Assembly: GCA_045594105.1 (NCBI GenBank)
Contig: JAZNXY010000105.1
Span: forward strand, 1 to 48,488
Reading direction: 5' to 3'
Length of the DNA: 48,488 nucleotides
DNA from: URNF01 sp045594105
GTDB lineage: Bacteria; Bacillota; Clostridia; Oscillospirales; Acutalibacteraceae
The position numbers and the translations under genes are program-made. Each line of letters starts with the position of its first letter. Positions within the stretch are counted from its first letter, which is position 1. The notes under the pieces were generated by a model. It saw only the letters and a list, made by a program, of their open reading frames with translations. It was not told where the DNA came from and made no database searches. Below, one piece after another: positions 8,289-14,213 of this stretch.

Positions 8289-8502
8289 TTGGAACTACCT
8301 CCAACGTATCAATAACGCCATAAACGTCATCGACATAGAAAAGACCGGTGTATGTGTTGTAAATTGCAGTGCAGAGTTTGTTGTTATAAACGGCTTTTAC
8401 GTTATTAGCGTCATCATAAAAGACGATAAACACCTCGCGTTTTTCGCTGAGTGAGTTTATCATTGCTTCAACCTTTACCGGTTCAAAACTAACAACCTTC
8501 AA
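8278..8502 (-). CDS. hypothetical protein, 74 aa
   Basis: No family recognised. The start is a TTG at 8500-8502 preceded by AAGGAGG (8511-8517) with nine bases of spacing; no ATG fits better. The sequence is strand-rich (EVFIVFYDDANNVKAVYNN, GLFYVDDVYGVIDTLEV), suggesting a small beta protein. It overlaps the stop of the 36-aa gene upstream and the start of the 192-aa gene downstream, a typical coupled arrangement. Confidence 0.6.
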   Translation of the reverse strand: MKVVSFEPVKVEAMINSLSEKREVFIVFYDDANNVKAVYNNKLCTAIYNTYTGLFYVDDVYGVIDTLEVVPNGK

Positions 8503-8599
8503 ACAGTTTTACCTCCTTATAGTTCTTCGGGGGAGGTAAAGAAGTAGGACCTCTGCAGAGAATAAGGGATTTAACTTTTTGATTTGGGGTTGCTTTCAT
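8489..8599 (-). CDS. 36-aa small protein
   Basis: A short frame starts at ATG 8597-8599 behind a near-perfect ribosome binding site (AAGGAGG, seven bases spacing) and ends with a TAG that overlaps the start of the 74-aa gene by 14 bases. The peptide has a basic N-terminus (MKATPNQKVK), then a Cys and a Pro-rich turn (LCRGPTSLPPPK), and ends in EGC. The strong ribosome binding site and the coupled overlap argue for real translation. It could act as a leader peptide for the following gene or as a small protein in its own right. Confidence 0.55.
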   Translation of the reverse strand: MKATPNQKVKSLILCRGPTSLPPPKNYKEVKLFEGC

Positions 8600-8638
8600 T
8601 GGTTCGTCCTCCTTTAAATAAAAAAACCGACAGCAATA

Positions 8639-11600
8639 TCACGCAACAAGGTCGAATAAGGATAGCTGACCTGTATCGTGGTTTTTGCCGTTGGCTTTCG
8701 TGGTTTGGATATTGGGCTGTAACGGAACGATTACAGCGGGGGTTGTTATGATTTCTGTTTGTGGAGGTGGTGCAGATTCTATTGTTGCAGGCGCAGTTTC
8801 TTCCTTTTTCTCTTCACGGTTGCCGAGTATTGCCATCTTCTTGAAACTGTCTGCCAGTTCGTCAACGTTTTCTTTGAGTCCTGACATAAGCTCTTTTGCA
8901 AGTTGGGTGGTCATATCCTCGCAATCGGACATTGCCGCTAAACCTTCCTCGCTGATGTTACCCTCGATAACAGTTGCCGCAGAAAGCTTTGATGCCATAA
9001 GGCGTAAAGCACGTTGCTGCATCGTGTCTTTGTAATAAAACATATATACTTCGACTTTGGGGGCAGTTTGGTTAATTCTCCAGCTTCGGCGTGATGCCTG
9101 CCGGAAGATATAAAGGTTATACGCAATGTTGTAAAAAATAAGGGTTGTGAATGCATTGAGATCTAATCCAGTCTCGACAAGAGCAGGATTGGTTATCAGC
9201 ACTCTAATACCGCTTTGCAGTTTCTTTTCTACCCACGCTTCACGTTTTATCGGCTCAATATGAGGCTTTAATATCGCTGTCGGTATGCCTTTATCGTTCA
9301 GTGCCTTGAACATCTTATCTTGTGAGTCAAGACGAGTCCAAGCGGTGTAGATAATAACGTTTTCACCGGCGGCAATTTTACGCTCAATAAGCTCAATAAT
9401 TTTATCGTCTTTGGGTTGCATTGTATCAACACTACCCAAATCCTGCGGAATGATTAAGGCTTCTTCCTCAACAGTCCTGAAGGGGTTGTAGATAGGATCG
9501 TGTCCGTAAGGCTGATCGGGATAGGCAGATAACAAGTTCATATATACAGATAAAATGCTGTTACCAATCTTTTTGTTCTTGGTCATTATCTTTTTGAACT
9601 CGTTTTCTAGCCGCTTATATTCCTCTCGGATTTCATCGGGCATATTGCAGAACAGTGGAATCTCCTCATAATCGGGAAGTTCTTTACCCATATCTGCAAG
9701 GGATAGAAACACCGCATTTTCAAGCAAGAACCTTGAATATACGATTGGTGAAATACCGGGAAGGAATTTTTCTCTAACCTTACGTTTGACAGCCTTTGAA
9801 GTCGAGTTATAACCTGTAGTTTTATTCTCAACTTGATAAAACTCCTCCACAACTCCGTACTGATGGCAGAAATCTCTTGATGCCTCATACTTTTGATTAT
9901 CCAAAAGCATAAGGTGGGATTTAAGGCGAAACAGCAGATAAAAAATGCCTTTGGCATAGCCGTTTACAAGCGTTGCGGTCATTCCGATAACCTTATTCGA
10001 AATTCCTGCAAGTTCTGCCATAGCCTGACCTTGAGCACTTTCTCCCGAATATTGATGCAGTTCATCCACTATCAGTCCGTCTATCTTTCGTATTCTTTTC
10101 TTGATATACGATGAAAGCGGAAAGCGGTCAAACGCACCCGGAGCCGGAAAAACGCCATCGGGGTTGTTTACAACCTCTGCAATCTTTCTGGCTGCACTCT
10201 CGGATTTACAAGCAGCATGTGCTTGATGCGCAAATTTACGGTGTATAAATCCGTAACTGCCGATTCGTACCCATTCATTGCGGGAAGGTGCTAAGTCTTT
10301 GGTATTTACCATCGACCATAAGACCTCACCACATTTTTTGTTTTGGCATTTGTGGTTTTTATTGTTTTCATTCAGGAAAAATCCTGCATCCGCCTTGACA
10401 GTATATCTGCCTTCATCGGTTAGGATATCCATTTCCTGAACATAACCGCAATGCGGACACACAAAGCCTCGCTTGATCGGATTCCATATAACAGAGGGCT
10501 TACGCATATAACCGTTTCGTGCTGTTTCCTTTGACAGAATACAGTAGACCGATTTGTTTTCTTTAAGGTAATAACTGTATAGGTTATCTACCTCAGACAT
10601 AGTGGTTACGTGCATTGCATAACTGTTTGGAATGGTTTCGTGGATCTCTCGTACCCATTTGCCTGTGATATGAGAAGGACATATAACGACGTTAAATGCC
10701 TTATTATATACCTTTCGTTTGGGGTTTCCGTGCTGATAGGCATAGAGAGCCGCACTTCCAATTTTGGTTTTGCCTGTACCGCATTCTGCAACGAGTAATG
10801 CCATTTTATCGGTTTCAAGCTGTCGCTTTAACGCTTCGGCTGCACCGAGCTGGGCATCAAAGAGAGAGTATCCGGCGTGAGCTCTTACACAGTCGTTCAC
10901 TTCTGTGATTTCGGGTGCAACGGTTTCCTCTGCGGGATTGAACCGCGGCGGAAAGCATTTCTTTATACGATCTGCAATCATTGCGCCGAATTCGTGAAGA
11001 TACTGCGTAAATGTACCGATTTTCTTAAAGATAGAAAGATTACCTTTTTGTGTTCCGGGAATACTGATTTTGCCCGTTTTCAATCCGTCTTCAAGAACCT
11101 CTGCGACTTCTTTTTCATCCTCTGAGATCTTCATGTGCCACGCTTCAAATTTACGACCGAGAGAATAAACCGTTAAACGCTGGAGTATATTTCGGTCTTG
11201 TAATTCTGAAATAAAGTAATCCTTGAACTCAGGGATAAGCGGAATCGAGAGTTTTCGGTCAAGCTCTGTGAACAACTCGTCTTGGTTGTTACAGAAAAAG
11301 TACAGGTTTTTCTTGACGGCTACTTTTGTGCCGCCTGATTCATCGTCACCGAGCATAATCGTGTTCGGGACGTCGTCTTTGAGATAATGCATTCCCTCGG
11401 CATATACACCGTCATGGGAAAACCGTCTCTCATACTTTTTTTGTCCTTTGGTATTTAGCTTTAGGGTTTCGCGTGCTCCTTGCAGCTCAAGGTCGCATCC
11501 GGTTACAACAATATCGCTCATTGCCTGTACGGATTCCGGATAGCCACCGAACCGCAAAGCAACGATTGTCTTGTCTTTGTCGAATACAACCAAGTCTGAG

Positions 11601-11668
11601 TAATTAGTAAGTCCGATTTTCTCGCCCTTGCTAATACAGGAGACTTTGATCAGGGGTTGTGTCGCCAA
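8639..11668 (-). CDS. large SF2 (SNF2/DEAD-like) helicase with zinc-finger insertion
   Basis: 1009 residues. Walker A is AECGTGKT (294-301), motif II is DELH (535-538), and motif III is TAT (564-566). A four-cysteine zinc module lies between them (C404, C407, C441, C446). The C-terminal helicase lobe (about 740-920) contains NPALVETGLDL and a QASRRSWR motif VI. The first 270 residues match no domain I know. The C-terminus is a Pro/Thr-rich linker ending GQLSLFDLVA, which resembles a clamp-binding peptide (QLSLF fits the QLxLF beta-clamp motif) and is notable because a clamp homologue is encoded in the same operon. The start is a TTG; AAAGGA lies 12 bases upstream. It is the first gene of the operon. 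Confidence 0.88.
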   Translation of the reverse strand: MATQPLIKVSCISKGEKIGLTNYSDLVVFDKDKTIVALRFGGYPESVQAMSDIVVTGCDLELQGARETLKLNTKGQKKYERRFSHDGVYAEGMHYLKDDVPNTIMLGDDESGGTKVAVKKNLYFFCNNQDELFTELDRKLSIPLIPEFKDYFISELQDRNILQRLTVYSLGRKFEAWHMKISEDEKEVAEVLEDGLKTGKISIPGTQKGNLSIFKKIGTFTQYLHEFGAMIADRIKKCFPPRFNPAEETVAPEITEVNDCVRAHAGYSLFDAQLGAAEALKRQLETDKMALLVAECGTGKTKIGSAALYAYQHGNPKRKVYNKAFNVVICPSHITGKWVREIHETIPNSYAMHVTTMSEVDNLYSYYLKENKSVYCILSKETARNGYMRKPSVIWNPIKRGFVCPHCGYVQEMDILTDEGRYTVKADAGFFLNENNKNHKCQNKKCGEVLWSMVNTKDLAPSRNEWVRIGSYGFIHRKFAHQAHAACKSESAARKIAEVVNNPDGVFPAPGAFDRFPLSSYIKKRIRKIDGLIVDELHQYSGESAQGQAMAELAGISNKVIGMTATLVNGYAKGIFYLLFRLKSHLMLLDNQKYEASRDFCHQYGVVEEFYQVENKTTGYNSTSKAVKRKVREKFLPGISPIVYSRFLLENAVFLSLADMGKELPDYEEIPLFCNMPDEIREEYKRLENEFKKIMTKNKKIGNSILSVYMNLLSAYPDQPYGHDPIYNPFRTVEEEALIIPQDLGSVDTMQPKDDKIIELIERKIAAGENVIIYTAWTRLDSQDKMFKALNDKGIPTAILKPHIEPIKREAWVEKKLQSGIRVLITNPALVETGLDLNAFTTLIFYNIAYNLYIFRQASRRSWRINQTAPKVEVYMFYYKDTMQQRALRLMASKLSAATVIEGNISEEGLAAMSDCEDMTTQLAKELMSGLKENVDELADSFKKMAILGNREEKKEETAPATIESAPPPQTEIITTPAVIVPLQPNIQTTKANGKNHDTGQLSLFDLVA

Positions 11669-11709
11669 TGATTACATCAGTCCTTTCAATGATTTAATAT
11701 CTATATAAA

Positions 11710-11757
11710 CAAAAAAGACCGTGCCATCTTCCAAAAGGAAGTTTTGACACGGTCTTT
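11710..11757 (-). terminator. leader-proximal intrinsic terminator
   Basis: Perfect 10-bp stem with an additional inner stem CTTCC/GGAAG, followed on the minus strand by TTTTTTG. It lies about 40 bases before the helicase start, so operon expression must pass it by read-through or antitermination. Confidence 0.8.
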
Positions 11758-11800
11758 AATTGTCCGTTGGGATTTATTCGCTTGTCTTTCTTTACAGAAA

Positions 11801-11836
11801 CAAAAAGGCGGAATTATCCCGTTAAAGATAATTCCG
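11801..11836 (-). terminator. distal leader intrinsic terminator
   Basis: CGGAATTATC and GATAATTCCG form a perfect 10-bp stem with an 8-base loop, followed in the minus direction by CCTTTTTG. It would end a short RNA of roughly 90 nt. Confidence 0.7.
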
Positions 11837-11895
11837 ACCTAGTACATCAAACCTTGCCCCAAAAGGGGACTTCAATCAAACCTAAGAACAAATAT

Positions 11896-11924
11896 ATTAT
11901 AACCGATATTATTTCGCTTGTCAA
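11896..11924 (-). promoter_or_regulatory. consensus sigma-70/A promoter of the minus-strand operon
   Basis: On the minus strand TTGACA (11919-11924), a 17-bp spacer and TATAAT (11896-11901) give a full consensus match. It is placed to read the structured leader and then the helicase-to-VWA operon. Confidence 0.85.
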
Positions 11925-12018
11925 CAGTGGTAATTTTGGCAATAGAACGGCTAAATTTTCGACAATTTTCAACTTTTTCTTTCACAACTACAACTCTCAT
12001 TATTAGTTTGTAATAAGC

Positions 12019-12052
12019 GTTACTGTAACAATTAATCGACATAATTTATACT
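12019..12052 (+). promoter_or_regulatory. promoter and candidate operator of the XRE gene
   Basis: TATACT at 12047-12052 is a good -10; 17 bases upstream lies TGTAAC (12024-12029) as a weak -35. The -35 is part of the perfect palindrome GTTAC-T-GTAAC (12019-12029), a natural position for an autoregulating XRE repressor to bind. Operator use is inferred. Confidence 0.5.
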
Positions 12053-12100
12053 ATAAGTGAGAGTTAAAGAAACGAATTAGAGAATTAGGTGGTAATTAAA

Positions 12101-12433
12101 ATGGACTATAAAAAAGTTGGAAAGAGAATTAAAGAGTGCCGCGAAAAAGCCAATCTGACACAAGAGGCTTTAGCGGAAAAAGTTGGATGTTCGGCAACAT
12201 ACATATCAGCGGTTGAGCGTGGAGCATCATTTCCCAGAGGGGATAAACTTATTGCTATTATGAATATCGTGCAAGCTTCCGCTGATTCTATATTTTGTGA
12301 TGTTGTGGATAATTCAGCAACCTATAAGACGTCAATGTTGTCTGAAAAAATGTGCAAATTGTCTGCGGCGGATCAACAGCGCATTTTGGAAATGGTTGAG
12401 CTGATGATTCAGCAAATGAGTGTTAAAGGATAG
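12101..12433 (+). CDS. XRE-family HTH transcriptional regulator
   Basis: 110 residues from the ATG at 12101, which was preferred to the GTG 12 bases upstream because AGGTGG (12087-12092) is correctly spaced. Residues about 5-60 are a Cro/CI-type helix-turn-helix (GKRIKECREKANLTQEALA, then YISAVERGASFPRGDKL). The C-terminal part is a helical tail (QQRILEMVELMIQQM) likely used for dimerisation. It is transcribed away from the long minus-strand operon, and the spacer between them holds both promoters and a palindrome. It is probably the element's repressor, acting on its own promoter and possibly on the operon. Confidence 0.88.
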   Translation: MDYKKVGKRIKECREKANLTQEALAEKVGCSATYISAVERGASFPRGDKLIAIMNIVQASADSIFCDVVDNSATYKTSMLSEKMCKLSAADQQRILEMVELMIQQMSVKG

Positions 12434-12452
12434 GTCCTTTATCTGTTTTGTG

Positions 12453-12483
12453 GGAGTTGCTTTTGGCGACTCCTATTTTTTAT
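12453..12483 (+). terminator. intrinsic terminator after the XRE gene
   Basis: GGAGTTGC (12453-12460) pairs with GCGACTCC (12466-12473) around a 5-base loop, followed by TATTTTTTATT. Confidence 0.75.
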
Positions 12484-12594
12484 TACGAGGTGGTTTTGTG
12501 GGAAAATCTAAAATAAAGATGTGGAGGTCGTTATAAGTACGGCGCAAACAACGCCATTAGAAAGCGATTGAAATTTAATAGCCGTATTATGCCT
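12484..12594 (+). other. short spacer between two terminators
   Basis: About 110 bases with no convincing gene. A 12-codon frame beginning GTG near 12498 has a weak ribosome binding site and is probably spurious. A small hairpin GGCG...CGCC lies at 12541-12555. Because a strong terminator follows at 12595, a short untranslated RNA could be made here, but no promoter stands out. Confidence 0.3.
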
Positions 12595-12644
12595 AAAACA
12601 CACATGGGTATGGTGTTATTGCACCTACCTTTGTGTGTTTTTTT
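12595..12644 (+). terminator. intrinsic terminator
   Basis: AAAACACACA (12595-12604) pairs with TGTGTGTTTT (12632-12641) around an inner GGTG/CACC stem, followed by TTTTGCTTTTTC. It shields the sigma-like gene from upstream read-through. Confidence 0.75.
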
Positions 12645-12734
12645 GCTTTTTCAAAAAATTTTTTGCTCAGGGGGTTCAAATTTTAAAAATTTTTGGATTG
12701 TGGTCTTTATGAAAGGGCAAAAAGGTGAGGCTTT

Positions 12735-13166
12735 ATGAAAAAGGTAAAATTTTTCATTGAAGACATTACATTTGAACACATCGAATTTTGCGATAAATAC
12801 ATAAAAAAGACCATAAGTAACCAAAAACATAAATATTACCGTTCAGATAACTTAGCAAAAAAATACGATGTAATCTTTGTTGACCTGGATTGTGTGGAGG
12901 AAGAGATAACCTGTGTTGATAGTGATTTGGAAGCTATAGGTTGTATCTATCTCCGAGTTAAAGACGTTGATATTCCGGTTCACAATCATGAACTTGCGAA
13001 GGTTTTAATAGATCTGACAGATAAACAAAGGACGGTTGTTTTGAGAAATATTGTTTTAGGTGAAACACTTACGGAGATTGCAAAAGATTTAGGATTCAGC
13101 GTTTCTATGGCTAGGAAACTCAGAAACAAAGCCCTTAAAAATATTAAGGAAAGGATGTCAAAATAG
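12735..13166 (+). CDS. sigma-70 region-4-like protein
   Basis: 143 residues. Only the C-terminal part (about 95-140) is recognisable: a sigma region 4 helix-turn-helix (LTDKQRTVVLRNIVLGE-TLTEIAKDLGFSVSMARKLRNKALKNI). The first 90 residues lack the region 2 core needed for -10 recognition, so it is unlikely to act as a complete sigma factor. Small proteins of this type, followed by an HTH_16-like protein, occur in Tn916-type elements just upstream of the excision/integration genes; the same order is seen here. AGGTGAGG precedes the ATG. The next gene starts two bases after its stop, so the two form an operon. Confidence 0.8.
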   Translation: MKKVKFFIEDITFEHIEFCDKYIKKTISNQKHKYYRSDNLAKKYDVIFVDLDCVEEEITCVDSDLEAIGCIYLRVKDVDIPVHNHELAKVLIDLTDKQRTVVLRNIVLGETLTEIAKDLGFSVSMARKLRNKALKNIKERMSK

Positions 13167-13168
13167 AC

Positions 13169-13468
13169 ATGAAGAAAAAGAATGTAATTGTACCGCCCGC
13201 GGATATTATCCTCGATGTAATTAATGATGAGCCTCATGCAGCGGATGTTGTTCTCACTTTTTATGATGACTACATTTTGGCTGCAGCAAAAGAACCTAAA
13301 TACGGTAAAGACGGTGAGTATATAGATCACATTGTAAATAGTGACTTGGCGCAAGAAATTAGATTGGCAGTATTCAACTGCTTACCGTCTTTAAGAAAAG
13401 CATTTCACAAGAGATTCTTCAAAAAGAGTCCTGTGGTTGTTGTCATAGCACGAGAATCTACCGAATAA
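13169..13468 (+). CDS. HTH_16-type regulatory protein (Tn916 Orf8-like)
   Basis: 99 residues, with the typical layout of the small helix-turn-helix proteins that accompany sigma-like proteins in Tn916-family elements: PPADIILDVIN near the N-terminus, then AADVVLTFYDDYILAAAKEP, and a later LAQEIRLAVFNCLPSLRKAF. These are thought to control element gene expression. It starts two bases after the stop of the sigma-like gene and lies ahead of a 520-bp non-coding region rich in inverted repeats that leads to the recombinase. No membrane segment. Confidence 0.75.
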   Translation: MKKKNVIVPPADIILDVINDEPHAADVVLTFYDDYILAAAKEPKYGKDGEYIDHIVNSDLAQEIRLAVFNCLPSLRKAFHKRFFKKSPVVVVIARESTE

Positions 13469-13879
13469 TTCGCTATCAAATAGCAATTATATAGAGCATT
13501 TTGCTCAGTGCACCTTGACAAATATGCCTCTGGCATCATGGTAATACACTGCAAAACAATCCGATGAGCGACGAACAACGAAAATCCTCCGTATGACAAA
13601 CGGACGGTTGCCAAGATATCGGTAATAATGAGACATGCCGTAGGAGCTTAGCGGCGCTGCCTTTATTCGCAGTTATATCGTAATGTGTGATGATTCGATA
13701 TAGTGCGGGACTTGGTGCACCCGTTGCACTAAGTAGTCAACCGGTGCAGTGTATCCCTCGACGGATGGGGCCGAAAAAATCCGTTTATCACACAAATGAA
13801 AAAATATTTTTACAGCCTTAAATCCCGATAAAATATAGGTTTTTGGTATTTCACCTCCCAAAAAACAATAAAACGAAAT
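13469..13879. other. non-coding region rich in small inverted repeats
   Basis: No gene with a plausible ribosome binding site is seen. The region holds many short palindromes: GCTAT/ATAGC and GAGC/GCTC near 13480-13505, CCGT/ACGG near 13590, TATATCG (13674-13680) / CGATATA (13696-13702), and GTGCA/TGCAC clustered at 13725-13750. Its position between the regulatory genes and the recombinase fits a binding region for excision or transfer proteins, but no oriT or att core was identified. Confidence 0.4.
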
Positions 13880-13907
13880 TTGACAAGATTTTTTCTTTAA
13901 ATATACT
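13880..13907 (+). promoter_or_regulatory. promoter of the TnpW-like/recombinase operon
   Basis: TTGACA (13880-13885), 16-bp spacer, TATACT (13902-13907). The -10 overlaps the left arm of a 10-bp inverted repeat (13903-13912). Confidence 0.75.
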
Positions 13908-13965
13908 AAAGGCGAATCGAGTGACGATTCTGGCGGTTGCCTGTTTTGCGTCGCACCTTTAGTAT
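13903..13965. repeat. 10-bp inverted repeat enclosing hairpins, overlapping the -10
   Basis: ATACTAAAGG (13903-13912) is repeated exactly inverted as CCTTTAGTAT (13956-13965). Inside it lie a perfect GAATCG/CGATTC hairpin (13914-13930) and a GGC/GCC hairpin. The left arm starts inside the -10, so it more likely acts as DNA (operator or recombination site) than only as RNA. Confidence 0.6.
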
Positions 13966-13989
13966 CGGAAAAGGATATGGAGGTGCAAA

Positions 13990-14160
13990 ATGAACCTTAA
14001 TACTAAGGAGCAGCAAAACGATCCAAAACAAAGTCAGACCTATAAGGTGAAGGATAGGATTATCTTAGTTATCCCTGTTTTTAAGGAAAAAGGAAGAACC
14101 TATCTACAAGCACTTGGGCAAATGGTGCAAAAGGACTTTGACGAGAACAACTCTCTTTGA
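13990..14160 (+). CDS. TnpW-like small transposon protein, 56 aa
   Basis: 56 residues with a polar Asn/Gln/Lys-rich N-terminus (about 1-18) and a compact C-terminal part: a strand RIILVIPVF, then KEKGRTYLQALGQMV as a helix. This layout resembles the small TnpW-type proteins found just upstream of serine recombinases in clostridial transposons; the assignment is by pattern only. GGAGGTG precedes ATG with good spacing. It is transcribed from the promoter at 13880-13907 and followed after 53 bases by the recombinase. A role assisting or regulating recombination is likely but unproven. Confidence 0.6.
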   Translation: MNLNTKEQQNDPKQSQTYKVKDRIILVIPVFKEKGRTYLQALGQMVQKDFDENNSL

Positions 14161-14213
14161 GGCAGCCGCAGTATAACTTTGGTACTGTTATTTGACTGCA
14201 GAAAGGAGGTTAA

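Larger units (their letters stand above)
11705..11889 (-). ncRNA. structured leader RNA with two terminator-like hairpins
   Basis: From the promoter at 11896-11924 the minus-strand transcript would start near 11889. It first meets CCCC-AAAA-GGGG (11857-11868), flanked by two copies of ATCAAACCT (11846-11854, 11875-11883). Next is a perfect 10-bp stem CGGAATTATC/GATAATTCCG (11809-11836) followed by a U-run, and then a second perfect 10-bp stem AAAGACCGTG/CACGGTCTTT (11714-11757) followed by six U. Both look like intrinsic terminators lying upstream of the helicase gene. This could be an attenuated leader or a separate small RNA; no known RNA family was recognised. Confidence 0.65.

Noticed and set aside
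11840..11889. Type III toxin-antitoxin RNA (repeat RNA plus terminator)
   Set aside because: Only two short repeats are present and the downstream gene is a large helicase, not a ToxN-like endoribonuclease.
11767..12006. 79-codon open frame in the leader/promoter region
   Set aside because: It lies over the structured leader and a perfect promoter of the opposite strand and lacks a ribosome binding site.
13469..13879. CRISPR array
   Set aside because: The palindromes differ from each other and are not regularly spaced; no cas gene is present anywhere in the window.
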